Assembly: GCA_002793195.1 (NCBI GenBank)
Contig: PFPT01000045.1
Location: 1 to 35,806 of the forward strand
DNA from: Gammaproteobacteria bacterium CG_4_10_14_0_2_um_filter_38_22
GTDB taxonomy: Bacteria > Pseudomonadota > Gammaproteobacteria > Coxiellales > Coxiellaceae
Length of the DNA stretch: 35,806 nt
Direction: 5' to 3'
Positions 7,765 to 15,911 of the stretch are shown here, piece by piece; within the stretch, counting starts at the first letter, position 1; each line of letters opens with the position of its first letter. The translations under genes and the position numbers were made by a program. The notes under the pieces were generated by a model. The model did not search any database. It had not been told where the DNA came from and saw only the letters and a list, made by a program, of their open reading frames with translations.

Positions 7765-8353
7765 TGCTTGTTCTCTTGTTAATTTTTTCGAAACAAAAAC
7801 ACGTAGTCAAATGATCATTCACCATGCCGACTGCTTGCATAAATGCATAACAAATTGTGCTACCAACAAATTTAAATCCTCGCTTTTTTAAATCACGTGA
7901 CATGGCATCCGATATTGGTGTATTTGCTGGCACTGGATTGCGTGCGGATCGTTTATTTTGAATTGGCATATGATCAACAAAGCCCCATAAATAATCGGAA
8001 AAACTAGGAAATTCTTCTTTTAGGTTTAAATAGGCTTGTGCATTAGTAATAACGGATTGAATTTTTAAACGATGACGAATCACGCCTGAATTATTTAAGA
8101 TTGCCTGATATTTTTTATCATCATATTTTGCTATTTTTTCAATATCGAAGTGATCAAAAGCCAAACGATAATGTTCACGTCTTTTTAAAATGGTTATCCA
8201 ACTCAGTCCTGCTTGCGCACCTTCTAATGTTAATAATTCAAACAAAAGACGATCATCATAAACAGGAACACCCCACTCTCTGTCATGATAGGCAATATAA
8301 AGTGGGTCATCTGTAACCCACGCACAACGTGATACACTGGTGCTTTTTAGCAT
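7751..8353 (-). CDS. tag: DNA-3-methyladenine glycosylase I
   Basis: Removes 3-methyladenine from alkylated DNA as the first step of base-excision repair. The 200-residue length fits the family. The HhH-superfamily Tag signature is clear: RCAWV at the start, YHDREWG, LTLEGAQAGLSW (catalytic-pocket Glu44), and a C-terminal GMVNDHLTTCFC. The zinc ligands of the family (Cys, His, His, Cys) are present as C10, H23, H181 and C185. It is the first gene of a two-gene leftward unit with the overlapping hydrolase. Confidence 0.95.
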   Translation of the reverse strand: MLKSTSVSRCAWVTDDPLYIAYHDREWGVPVYDDRLLFELLTLEGAQAGLSWITILKRREHYRLAFDHFDIEKIAKYDDKKYQAILNNSGVIRHRLKIQSVITNAQAYLNLKEEFPSFSDYLWGFVDHMPIQNKRSARNPVPANTPISDAMSRDLKKRGFKFVGSTICYAFMQAVGMVNDHLTTCFCFEKINKRTSNAKN

Positions 8354-8430
8354 AATATGCTCTGATTAATACACAACAAAATACCAGTGGCATTGTACTC
8401 TAAAAACGTAATGGGTTACAAAAAAATAAA

Positions 8431-9216
8431 TTGGCACATCAACATTTAGAAGACAAAAAACCAAAAAAGTATAGGCTATTCATACTCATGGAAATATTAA
8501 AAATTGACTGCGAAGAGAAAAAACAAGCCTTTAAAGTGGCTATTGAAAAATACAATACCATTGCTTGGTATGCAAAAATAGAAACAGCCTTTTCAATCAT
8601 CATTATTGCTTTGCAAATCCTAACCAGCATTACACTCATACAACATCACGCAATAGCAATAAATATCATTATTTGTATTATCACAATAATACTGGCTTAT
8701 CTTGCTACTGACTTTGTGAATGGCCTGGTTCACATGATCATGGATAACAACACACAGTATCATTCCATTGTTGGGCCCTATATTGCCGCCTTTCATTTAC
8801 ACCACGCAAAAATAATCTATAAAAACAAACACCCCGTTAAAATCTATTTCTCTGAAACAGGGCATAAATTTTGGCTGCTATTTTATTTGCTGATACTACT
8901 TATAATACAACACACATTTAATCTTAATTTTTATGTTAATTTATTTTTTGTCCTGATTGGAATTTTTTCATCGCTTGCTGAATTATCACATTTTTGGTGT
9001 CACAACGGTGCTCGCAATAATAAAGTAATTCGCTTTTTTCAAAAAAATAAAATATTACTTTCTATGGATCATCATAAATTTCATCATTGCCACGACAATA
9101 CACATTATGCTTTTTTAAATGGCGTAACAGACCATTTTCTTAATGTTATTTCGGCACATTTTTTTTGTGGTTATAAAAATCATGCAGATAAACATATTGA
9201 TAAATACTTAAAGTAA
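8431..9216 (+). CDS. TMEM189/CarF-type lipid desaturase domain protein
   Basis: A 261-residue integral membrane protein with about four membrane segments (52-70, 76-94, 147-163, 167-185). The histidine pattern is that of the Kua/TMEM189/CarF lipid desaturase family: H101-x3-D105-N106, FHLHH (H122, H124, H125), ELSHFWCH (H187, H191), then HHKFHHCH (214-221), H225 and an NGVTDHFLN ending. In the known members these histidines hold a di-iron centre that makes the vinyl-ether bond of plasmalogens. The substrate here is not known. Start uncertain: TTG at 8431 or ATG at 8488, neither with a good ribosome site. It stands alone on the plus strand between tag and the gene at 9484. Confidence 0.75.
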   Translation: MAHQHLEDKKPKKYRLFILMEILKIDCEEKKQAFKVAIEKYNTIAWYAKIETAFSIIIIALQILTSITLIQHHAIAINIIICIITIILAYLATDFVNGLVHMIMDNNTQYHSIVGPYIAAFHLHHAKIIYKNKHPVKIYFSETGHKFWLLFYLLILLIIQHTFNLNFYVNLFFVLIGIFSSLAELSHFWCHNGARNNKVIRFFQKNKILLSMDHHKFHHCHDNTHYAFLNGVTDHFLNVISAHFFCGYKNHADKHIDKYLK

Positions 9217-9310
9217 GTGTATTTAAATATGATCAACCAGCAAATAATTTCTCTGATCATTTTTTTAAAATGCACTATAGTTAAACGCTATCATACAATA
9301 GGACTCTGCT

Positions 9311-9330
9311 ATTATGATTAAAATCATAAT
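9311..9330. promoter_or_regulatory. AT-rich palindrome upstream of secreted Cys protein
   Basis: ATTATGAT-TAAA-ATCATAAT, a perfect 8-bp inverted repeat with a 4-nt centre, lies about 150 bp upstream of the gene at 9484. It could be an operator. It does not match the Fur consensus well, and no U-tract marks it as a terminator. Confidence 0.35.
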
Positions 9331-9483
9331 CCCATTCAGCCAAAAATGACACACGGCGATGGCAGTCATGGCTGTATTTGCGTTAAAACAAATGATGCGA
9401 AATAATCAAGCCAACATTTTATTCGCATTGATATGAAAATAGTTGTACTACCTTATCAATCAAAAATGATGGGAGATTTCAGC

Positions 9484-9792
9484 ATGCTAAAATTAAAAAT
9501 CGTAAGCATTGTTTTTTTCAGTCTATTACTAACAACAACTGCCTTTGGCAATTTCGACACATCAGCAGATCTAGAATCACTTCAACCCACTCACACTGCA
9601 CCACCACACGGACCTGTTGATGTAAACAATGTGCCACCTAGAGGATGGCGAAAAGATGAAAAAACAGGATGGGTATGCTCACGTCACGGTGTTGACCGCA
9701 AGCTCTGTCGCGATGGCAAAAATTTATGGAACTGCTATAACGTTGGCGGGCAGTGGCAATGCAAATCAAGGGCATCTTTTAGAAAAGAATAA
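9484..9792 (+). CDS. Small exported four-cysteine protein
   Basis: A 102-residue protein I do not recognise. The start at 9484 is preferred over an upstream ATG (9433) because GGGAGA lies about 8 nt upstream and the product then begins with a classic signal peptide: MLKLK, a hydrophobic run, and cleavage after TTTAFG. The mature part is Pro- and Gly-rich (PPHGPVDVNNVPPRGW), then has four cysteines (65, 75, 84, 93) spaced for two disulfides, with several Trp (WRKDEKTGWVC, LWNCYNVGGQWQC). This suggests a compact, disulfide-stabilised periplasmic or secreted domain. It precedes gloB by 22 bp and may be cotranscribed with it, though no functional link is evident. Confidence 0.7.
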   Translation: MLKLKIVSIVFFSLLLTTTAFGNFDTSADLESLQPTHTAPPHGPVDVNNVPPRGWRKDEKTGWVCSRHGVDRKLCRDGKNLWNCYNVGGQWQCKSRASFRKE

Positions 9793-9814
9793 TGATTTTA
9801 TATAACGGATAAAT

Positions 9815-10591
9815 ATGATGATTACTATTTTTTCCATTCCGGCTTTTCAAGATAATTATATTTGGGCTCTGGTTTGTGATACAACAAAACAATGTGTTGT
9901 CGTTGATCCGGGTGATGCGAATCCCGTATTGGATTTTATACAAAAAAATAAACTAAAGTTGATTGCGATTTTGCTGACACACAAGCATGCTGATCATACT
10001 GGCGGTGTTGAAAAATTATTGCGATCATATCCAAAAACACCGGTGTTTTCTAGCCAACATGATCGTATATCATCAACAACAAATTGTGTTCAAGAAAATG
10101 ATGTCATCCAATTAAAAAATTGGCCTACTACATTTCACGTGATTGATATTCCGGCACACACAACAGGACATATCGCTTATTACACAAAACCATTTTTATT
10201 TTGCGGCGACACTTTGTTTACAGGCGGATGCGGGCGCGTATTTGAAGGCACACCTGAACAAATGCTGGCTTCATTAAAAAAATTAACATCTTTGCCTGAT
10301 GAAACAGCAGTTTATTGTGGCCATGAATACACAGAGAAGAATCTAGCCTTTGCCGTGCAAGTTGATCAAAAAAATATTGATTTGGAAAAACGTTACCGCG
10401 AAACAAAAAAATTACGTGAGAAAAACGAAATAACCGTACCATCAACCATGGCTTTAGAAAAAGCAACCAATCCATTTCTACGGTGCAATCAAAAAAATAT
10501 TATTGCGACATTAGAAATGCGCACGCAAAAGAAACTACAGACAGAAGCAGCTGTTTTTGCAGCTATGCGTGAATGGAAAAATAATTTCTAA
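9815..10591 (+). CDS. gloB: Hydroxyacylglutathione hydrolase (glyoxalase II)
   Basis: Hydrolyses S-lactoylglutathione to lactate and glutathione in methylglyoxal detoxification. The metallo-beta-lactamase signature THKHADH is at 55-61, followed by IPAHTTGH, FCGDTLFTGGCGR and YCGHEYT, which supply the binuclear metal ligands. The C-terminal glyoxalase-II domain includes the substrate-binding NPFLRC segment. At 258 residues it is full length. Two adjacent ATG codons (9815, 9818) leave the exact start open. It ends 6 bp from the end of the convergent interrupted poxB-like gene. Confidence 0.95.
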   Translation: MMITIFSIPAFQDNYIWALVCDTTKQCVVVDPGDANPVLDFIQKNKLKLIAILLTHKHADHTGGVEKLLRSYPKTPVFSSQHDRISSTTNCVQENDVIQLKNWPTTFHVIDIPAHTTGHIAYYTKPFLFCGDTLFTGGCGRVFEGTPEQMLASLKKLTSLPDETAVYCGHEYTEKNLAFAVQVDQKNIDLEKRYRETKKLREKNEITVPSTMALEKATNPFLRCNQKNIIATLEMRTQKKLQTEAAVFAAMREWKNNF

Positions 10592-10597
10592 CATCGA

Positions 10598-12286
10598 TTA
10601 TCTTGTCCACTCAGCCCATTTTGTTTTAAGCATGCCCATTGCAAAATGCGATATCAAAGATAATGTCACTTCATTGGGTTTAATTAATTCATCTTTTTTG
10701 ACATGCACATCAACAATGCACAATTTTTTTAGCGACATCGCTTCTTTTATAGTTGATTCTAACTGCGTAGCATCCGTCACTGTATATCCCACTGCGCCAT
10801 GCGCTTCTGCAAATTTCGCATAGCTGGGATTGGTTAATTTCGTATAGCAAATAGGTACACCTTCTTTTAATTGCTCCAACTCAATAAAATGATAAGAAAA
10901 ATTATTATAAATAATAATGACCATTGGCAAATCATATTTTACTGCGGTCGCAAAATCAGCCATAGTCATATGAAAACCACCGTCACCACATAACACAACT
11001 ACCTGTCGATCTGGCATTGCTAATTGACAACCCATTCCAGCAGGTAAACCAAAACCCAACGTGCCCAACTCAGTTGTGCCAATTAATCGTTGCTTCCCAT
11101 TTAAACGTAACCAATTATTTGCCCACACACTGACAGTACCGGCATCCACAGTCACAATTGCATCATCAGATAAATAACGACTGATTGTATCGGTTAATAA
11201 AGGCGATTGAATTTCTTTATTTTTCTGTTTCGCTGCATGATTTAATTTTTCAATTGCCGTAACATGCGTCTTTTGCGCTTCATCCAAAAATTTTCTTATA
11301 TCTTTTTTAATCAGCTCTTTTGATAATTGCGCTAGCGTTATTTTTGCATCGCCAATTAATCCAACTGATACCTGACAACGAATACCAATGCGCTCTGGAT
11401 CTAAATCAATTTGAATAATGGGCACATCAACAGGATAAAATTCTCGCTAAGCAAAACTACAACCCACAATTAACAATGCATCACAATCTTTGACAAAATG
11501 GCATCCATTTTTGGAACCTTTAAAACCAATACCGCCTGCGTAATGAGGATGATTATTATCAATAATATCTTTTGATCTAACGGTGTGCACAATCGGCGCT
11601 GCCAACAAATCAGCAACTGTTAATAATTCATCTCTTGCATGAAAAGAACCAGCGCCATATAAAATCGTTACATTTTTCGCTGCATTTAAAAAACCAGCTG
11701 CTTTTTTAATTAAACTCGTATCAGGAATAACATGATGCGGCATCTCATAAACTGAAGGGCTCGGCAATGCGCGCTTAAGCGCAGCATGACGCAACACATC
11801 CGTTGCAATAGAGACATGCGCTACAATTTTTTTTGCTTTAGCTGTTTGAATAGCCAATTGCAAAATATCAATGAGGTTATTTGCCGATCGTACTTCACGA
11901 TTAAAATAAGCCACATCTTGGAATAATAATAATTGATTAATTTCCTGCACTGTATTTGTGCCAATTGCTGCACTTTCAACCTGACCAGTGATCACTAACA
12001 TGGGCACTTTATCCATTTTCGCATCATACATAGATTCCAACATGTGCGCTGCACCTGGACCTTGGCATGCCAATACCACACCCATATCACCTGTTAGTTT
12101 GGCATAACCTGAAGCCATAAATCCCGCGCCTTCTTCATGGCGCGTAAGAATAAAATCAAAGTCATCGCGATTGTAAATAGATGCAAGAATCAGATCAGTA
12201 GCATCACCCGGTACACCAAAAGCGCGCTTAACACCCGCACCCACTAAAATATCAACAACCTGATCACTGAGTGTTTTTCCCATCAC
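10598..12286 (-). pseudogene. PoxB-like thiamine-diphosphate enzyme broken by one TAG
   Basis: A pyruvate oxidase/acetolactate synthase-type gene of 563 codons interrupted only by TAG at 11447-11449 (codon 280). Both halves are in the same frame and otherwise complete. The N half has the thiamine-pyrimidine domain (FGVPGD, catalytic glutamate in RHEEGAGFMASGYA) and the start of the central domain. The C half has the diphosphate/Mg motif CGDGGF ... IIYNN and a PoxB-like tail. The sequence around the stop reads GCSFA-stop-REFYP, where PoxB proteins have FPYRxFYP, so a conserved Tyr codon probably became TAG. A TATAAT-like -10 lies at 12316-12321 (minus strand), so transcription may persist. The C half could restart at GTG 11423-11425 but has no clear ribosome site. 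Readthrough or an assembly error cannot be excluded. Confidence 0.85.
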
Positions 12287-12683
12287 GTTACATCCCTGTC
12301 TGTTGTGTTTTGAAAATTATATCACAAGAGATATCGATTAAAATGCTGAATTAGAAAACGGAAATGAAAATAAACGTACAAAATTAACTATCAAACGATC
12401 GAGAATTATGCGGACAAAAAGTTCATGCAAGAAAGAAGAAACAATACGGAGACCATTCTTGTTTTTTTCAAGATGGGGGAAAATTGCTACAGCAAGCACT
12501 GCTACTATACTGATAGATCAATTTCATGCCTTTGTATACTTGAATAAGCTTCCCTCTTTGCAAAAGGTTTTTTTGTATACATTGACTTCATTGGCAGAAT
12601 CTCAATTTCATCTTGCTTGATCGTGCACACCTACTTAGGATAGCGCATCTAAAAAAATCAACTTCATCTTATCGGGAAACGAC
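12287..12683. other. 397-bp intergenic region between divergent genes
   Basis: Contains the -10 for the poxB-like gene (12316-12321, minus strand). TTTGTATAC occurs twice (once followed by TTGA, once by ATTGA), a weak direct repeat. An open frame of 70 codons at 12408-12620 lacks a ribosome site and recognisable content, so I do not call it a gene. Nothing else stands out. Confidence 0.5.
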
Positions 12684-13298
12684 ATGCAACGGATCGGTTA
12701 TTTGTTTATTATTTTATTTGTATCGCTATCCATTGCCAGCTGCGCCCATCGTGCTATCACACAGCCTGTTCCCATAGCGTATCTTGCACACTACCGCAAT
12801 GACCCTGAAAATGTAAAACAAGTTATCTCAAAAGCATCGGCGTTATCAAAAGAACATCTGGGATATCAATTTGGATCGGATAATCCAGCAACAGGCGCAA
12901 TGGATTGTTCCGGTGTCATTTATTATCTTCTCAAAGAAATTAAAGATATTTCTATTCCGCGCGATTCATACCAAATGTATTTTTGGCTGCTACGCAATGG
13001 AAAAATTCATTATGTCACAAACGAGCACTTTAACTCATATCAATTTCATGCATTAAGACCCGGTGATTTATTATTTTGGACTGGCACCTTTCAAACGAAC
13101 CGCAGACCACCCATTACGCACGTGATGTTATATTTGGGTAAAAATAAAAAGGGTGAGCCACTGATGTTTGGATCCAGCAACGGCATTTATAAAAATAAAG
13201 AAATTTTTGGCGTCAGCGTTTTTAATTTTACCTTACCAACAAAATACGAGCGCGATCGCTTAGTTGCATATGGCTGCATTCCGGGGTTTACATGTTGA
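12684..13298 (+). CDS. NlpC/P60-family lipoprotein peptidase
   Basis: A 204-residue cell-wall hydrolase of the C40 family, predicted to cut peptide stems of murein from a lipid anchor. The signal peptide ends in the lipobox IASC, giving acyl-Cys20. The catalytic Cys75 sits in MDCSGVIYYLL and the catalytic His146 in ITHVMLYLG; the RPGDLLFW strand between them is typical. The third catalytic residue is less certain. Length and domain order fit YafL/Spr-like lipoproteins. It is monocistronic: its upstream neighbour is divergent and the msr gene downstream converges. Confidence 0.9.
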   Translation: MQRIGYLFIILFVSLSIASCAHRAITQPVPIAYLAHYRNDPENVKQVISKASALSKEHLGYQFGSDNPATGAMDCSGVIYYLLKEIKDISIPRDSYQMYFWLLRNGKIHYVTNEHFNSYQFHALRPGDLLFWTGTFQTNRRPPITHVMLYLGKNKKGEPLMFGSSNGIYKNKEIFGVSVFNFTLPTKYERDRLVAYGCIPGFTC

Positions 13299-13326
13299 GG
13301 AAATATAGTCTGGTTAAAACGCTAAA

Positions 13327-14181
13327 TTAAAATCGCTTCACCCAGCGATGACAATACGGCAACGTTTGTGTTTTTTTATAATAATCCTGATGATCTGCTT
13401 CTGCTACCCAAAAAGGTGAAACCGGTTTTAACGTCGTTGCAACTGACAATCCCTTTTTTTCCAATATTTTTATTATATTGATCGCAACTGTTTTTTGCGA
13501 ATCATTAAAATAAAAAATGCGGCTCAGATAGGACGAACCCAAATCAGGACCCTGCCCATCCACTTGTGATGCATCATGAATTTCAAAAAAATACTGTATA
13601 ATTTTTTCATAATTTATTTTTTCAACATCAAAAATAATTCTCACTGCTTCAACATGTCCTGTTTCATGTGAACACACTTGATGATAAGTCGGCTGAACCA
13701 CATGCCCACCTGTATAACCCACTTCGGTTAACAAGATACCCGATAATTTTTGAAACAAATATTGTATTCCCCAAAAACACCCACCTGCGACAATAGCTTC
13801 ATCTGTTTTTTTTACATACTGATCTGCTACAAACTCAATGGCGAGCGCATTCACACAATGCCGCTGATTTTTTTTCGTAAATTGTTCGCCTAAAAAAACA
13901 TGACCCAAGTGACCATCACACTGGCTACATAAAATCTCAGTGCGTCTACCATCTATATCAACAACGCGCTTAACACTTCCTTCAATTTCATCATCAAAAC
14001 TCGGCCAACCACAACTGGATTGAAATTGTGAGTCGCCCCGAAATAAAACAGCGCCGCATCCACGACACAAATAACTGCCTTGTGAAATCACATCATGATA
14101 TTTTCCAGAAAAAGGGGCTTCCGTATTTTTATTTTTTAAAATGGCTAAACTATTTGGCGTCAACGAAGCATATTTATACAT
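13327..14181 (-). CDS. msrBA: Fused methionine sulfoxide reductase, MsrB then MsrA
   Basis: Repairs both R and S epimers of methionine sulfoxide. Residues 1-120 are MsrB: zinc cysteines C39, C42, C85 and C88, the WPSF block at 59-62, and the catalytic Cys109 in RHCVNALAIEF. Residues about 127-284 are MsrA, with catalytic Cys135 in GGCFWG followed by VGYTGG, the HETGHVEAVR segment and DGQGPDLGSSY. Fusion order B-A is known in several bacteria; A-B is the commoner order in pathogenic cocci. An AGGA site lies 8 nt upstream of the ATG. No signal peptide is present, so a cytoplasmic location is expected. Confidence 0.95.
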   Translation of the reverse strand: MYKYASLTPNSLAILKNKNTEAPFSGKYHDVISQGSYLCRGCGAVLFRGDSQFQSSCGWPSFDDEIEGSVKRVVDIDGRRTEILCSQCDGHLGHVFLGEQFTKKNQRHCVNALAIEFVADQYVKKTDEAIVAGGCFWGIQYLFQKLSGILLTEVGYTGGHVVQPTYHQVCSHETGHVEAVRIIFDVEKINYEKIIQYFFEIHDASQVDGQGPDLGSSYLSRIFYFNDSQKTVAINIIKILEKKGLSVATTLKPVSPFWVAEADHQDYYKKTQTLPYCHRWVKRF

Positions 14182-14255
14182 TACTCATTCCTAAAAAATA
14201 ACTCAGTAACACAGCAACCCACTTTCTTGTCACAATAACACACTCAGCAATATAA

Positions 14256-14270
14256 CGTACTTTTAGTACG
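14256..14270. promoter_or_regulatory. Short palindrome CGTAC-N5-GTACG
   Basis: A perfect 5-bp inverted repeat with a 5-nt centre in the 254-bp gap between the divergent msrBA and NYLAARG genes. It could be an operator for either. No regulator can be assigned. Confidence 0.3.
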
Positions 14271-14338
14271 CTGATTTAAAAAACACTAAAAAAACAGTAT
14301 AAAATAGTTATTTCGTACTTTAAAATATTTTTTAAAAA

Positions 14339-14367
14339 TTGACTTTTTTATAAACAACCCCTAAAAT
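14339..14367 (+). promoter_or_regulatory. Promoter of the NYLAARG tandem genes
   Basis: TTGACT at 14339-14344 and TAAAAT at 14362-14367 with a 17-bp spacer, about 70 bp before the GTG start at 14436. Just upstream (14318-14336) is a TTTAA-type direct repeat with about 12-bp spacing. It loosely recalls the PmrA box of Legionella effector genes, but the spacing is off by one. Confidence 0.6.
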
Positions 14368-14435
14368 CAAACATCGCAGTATCAATTAAAATTGATATCA
14401 ATATACCGAAAAAATTTCATCTCGAGAGATCTTAA

Positions 14436-15095
14436 GTGGCTGACAAATCCAACAACGAATTGAACAGCACGACTGCGAAAACAGCAACTGATACAATACG
14501 CAATCACATTTTTCCCGATCAAACACCTGATATGGCCGAAAAAATATATTGGGAAAGCCTCCGCAAAGCGATTCGCTCAGGCACTGCAAACTATCTTGCT
14601 GCTCGTGGAAATACACAATACAAGGGCAGCAAACAAAAAGCAGAAAAAGCGAAAGCTGGGTTTTTACACGGGAAAAAAGGACTTAAAAAAGCAACCCATC
14701 TGCACGCACAATTAGAAAAATTAGAGGCACAGGAATCTGATTTCAACGAGAAAGAAAAAAAAATAATTATTTTGGCATCCCTTACCTTGATTGCTTCGTC
14801 CACTTGGCTAGCAGGCTGTGTTTTTGAATCACTCAAAGAAAAAGGCATCCTCTCTGAAACCATGTTTAATCAGCAAGCCCATCAAGAAATGAGCGGCCCA
14901 GAAATGATATCGCTCGATAACACCCCTTCTGATAAAATACGCACGACTTTATCTGATTTAACGCTTAGAGCTAATATTAAAAAAGAAGAAATCGATGCCA
15001 AAATCAAACTTTTCTGTTCGTCGAAATTAAACAAAAAGCGCACGACTGATGTCGATGCACTAGATGATTTTCCAAGAGAAATATACAGAATTTAA
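14436..15095 (+). CDS. NYLAARG-family protein 1, effector-like
   Basis: A 219-residue protein of no family known to me. The GTG start has GAGAG 7 nt upstream. Residues 1-35 are polar and Thr/Asn-rich; 36-58 form an amphipathic helix ending in NYLAARG (52-58); a Lys-rich stretch follows (60-90); then a coiled region (KLEAQESDFNEKEKK) and a hydrophobic segment LASLTLIASSTWLAGCVF (113-130), perhaps a membrane contact. The C-terminus is charged. The next gene has the same landmarks in the same order: NYLAARG, an LH-x-LE helix, S-S-x-WL-x-x-CV, and a final KLF helix. No signal peptide is seen. A secreted effector is possible in an intracellular bacterium but untested. Confidence 0.7.
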   Translation: MADKSNNELNSTTAKTATDTIRNHIFPDQTPDMAEKIYWESLRKAIRSGTANYLAARGNTQYKGSKQKAEKAKAGFLHGKKGLKKATHLHAQLEKLEAQESDFNEKEKKIIILASLTLIASSTWLAGCVFESLKEKGILSETMFNQQAHQEMSGPEMISLDNTPSDKIRTTLSDLTLRANIKKEEIDAKIKLFCSSKLNKKRTTDVDALDDFPREIYRI

Positions 15096-15165
15096 AATCC
15101 AAAAATAATATACTTTTTAACACTTTTCTCAACCATACCAACAAACATAAGTGAAAATAATAGCC

Positions 15166-15834
15166 ATGACTGCTCCGAATCAGAAACCCACAAAAAATGA
15201 AATTTCAGCAACACAAGAGAGCGCAACCGTTACTGCAACGATTAAAACTCCTGAAGAAGAAATAGAGGACCTTACGACGGCCATTAAAGTAGGTATTAAA
15301 AATTATCTCGCAGCACGTGGCGTGCCGCCTCATAATGCTAATAAAGATGCGAAAGAAAAGGCCATGGCAGTAAAACCACAAGGACCACGCATCTTTTTTT
15401 TCTCTGCTTCAGGCAGCAAGGGAATAGAAAGAGCTAAAGCATTACTTCATATGCTTGAAGAAAATGAAATGAAAACACAAGCTAATGATCAAAACGACAG
15501 CCAAATAAAACAGCAGCAGCGCATACAACATATAATAAAACTCTACGCTTGCCTTCAAGCCCTAACCAATTCTTCATCTGCTTGGTTATCTGCTTGTGTA
15601 ACTGCCGCCATTACGGATAAAGTGGTCAGTATTCCCATAGCGACCACGCCGTCTTCAGGCATGGAATATGTTATTTCACCAAAATCACCTATCACTGCAC
15701 TTTTAGATTACTTCCATCAAAGATTAGAGACAGCTCAACGTAGAACAGCGCGCATTCAAGCACTCAAGCTATTCGCCGAAAAAAGAGTGCCTACAGAAAC
15801 AGCAGAAACACCCTTACTTTCTTCTAATCTCTAA
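15166..15834 (+). CDS. NYLAARG-family protein 2, effector-like
   Basis: A paralogue of the preceding gene, 222 residues from ATG 15166; a GTG at 15151 in the same frame would add five residues. Neither start has a clear ribosome site. The N-terminal 35 residues are Thr/Ala/Pro/Glu-rich, then ATTAIK-type helix plus NYLAARG, a Lys-rich linker with GPRIFFFSASGSKG, an LLHMLEENE helix, and NSSSAWLSACV matching the SSTWLAGCV of its neighbour. The two are clearly related yet very divergent outside these motifs. The C-terminal 20 residues are rich in Glu, Thr and Ser and end in hydrophobic residues, a composition seen in Dot/Icm substrates, which is weak evidence. It probably shares the upstream promoter. 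Confidence 0.65.
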   Translation: MTAPNQKPTKNEISATQESATVTATIKTPEEEIEDLTTAIKVGIKNYLAARGVPPHNANKDAKEKAMAVKPQGPRIFFFSASGSKGIERAKALLHMLEENEMKTQANDQNDSQIKQQQRIQHIIKLYACLQALTNSSSAWLSACVTAAITDKVVSIPIATTPSSGMEYVISPKSPITALLDYFHQRLETAQRRTARIQALKLFAEKRVPTETAETPLLSSNL

Positions 15835-15851
15835 TGAAAAACCTAACTCAC

Positions 15852-15908
15852 AACGCGCTTCAATTCTGTTAAAATCAAACTCCTATTTTAAAAACAGATA
15901 AGCGCGTT
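15852..15908. promoter_or_regulatory. 9-bp inverted repeat flanking the glpK leader
   Basis: AACGCGCTT at 15852-15860 and AAGCGCGTT at 15900-15908 are perfect reverse complements 39 nt apart; the second arm ends 3 nt before the glpK ATG. If both arms are in the transcript, the 3' arm would cover the ribosome site. If transcription starts between them, the pair is more likely a DNA operator. A TTAAAAT-type -10 lies in the loop, which favours the latter. Confidence 0.4.
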
Positions 15909-15911
15909 AAC

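Noticed and set aside
9311-9330. Fur box
   Set aside because: The palindrome is clean but does not follow the GATAAT-repeat pattern of Fur sites.
10598-11425. C half of the PoxB-like gene as an independent enzyme subunit
   Set aside because: It is in frame with the N half and separated only by one stop; it would start in mid-domain at a GTG with no clear ribosome site.
12408-12620. 70-codon open frame in the gap before the NlpC/P60 gene
   Set aside because: No ribosome site, no recognisable motif, and codon use unlike the neighbours; it looks like chance.
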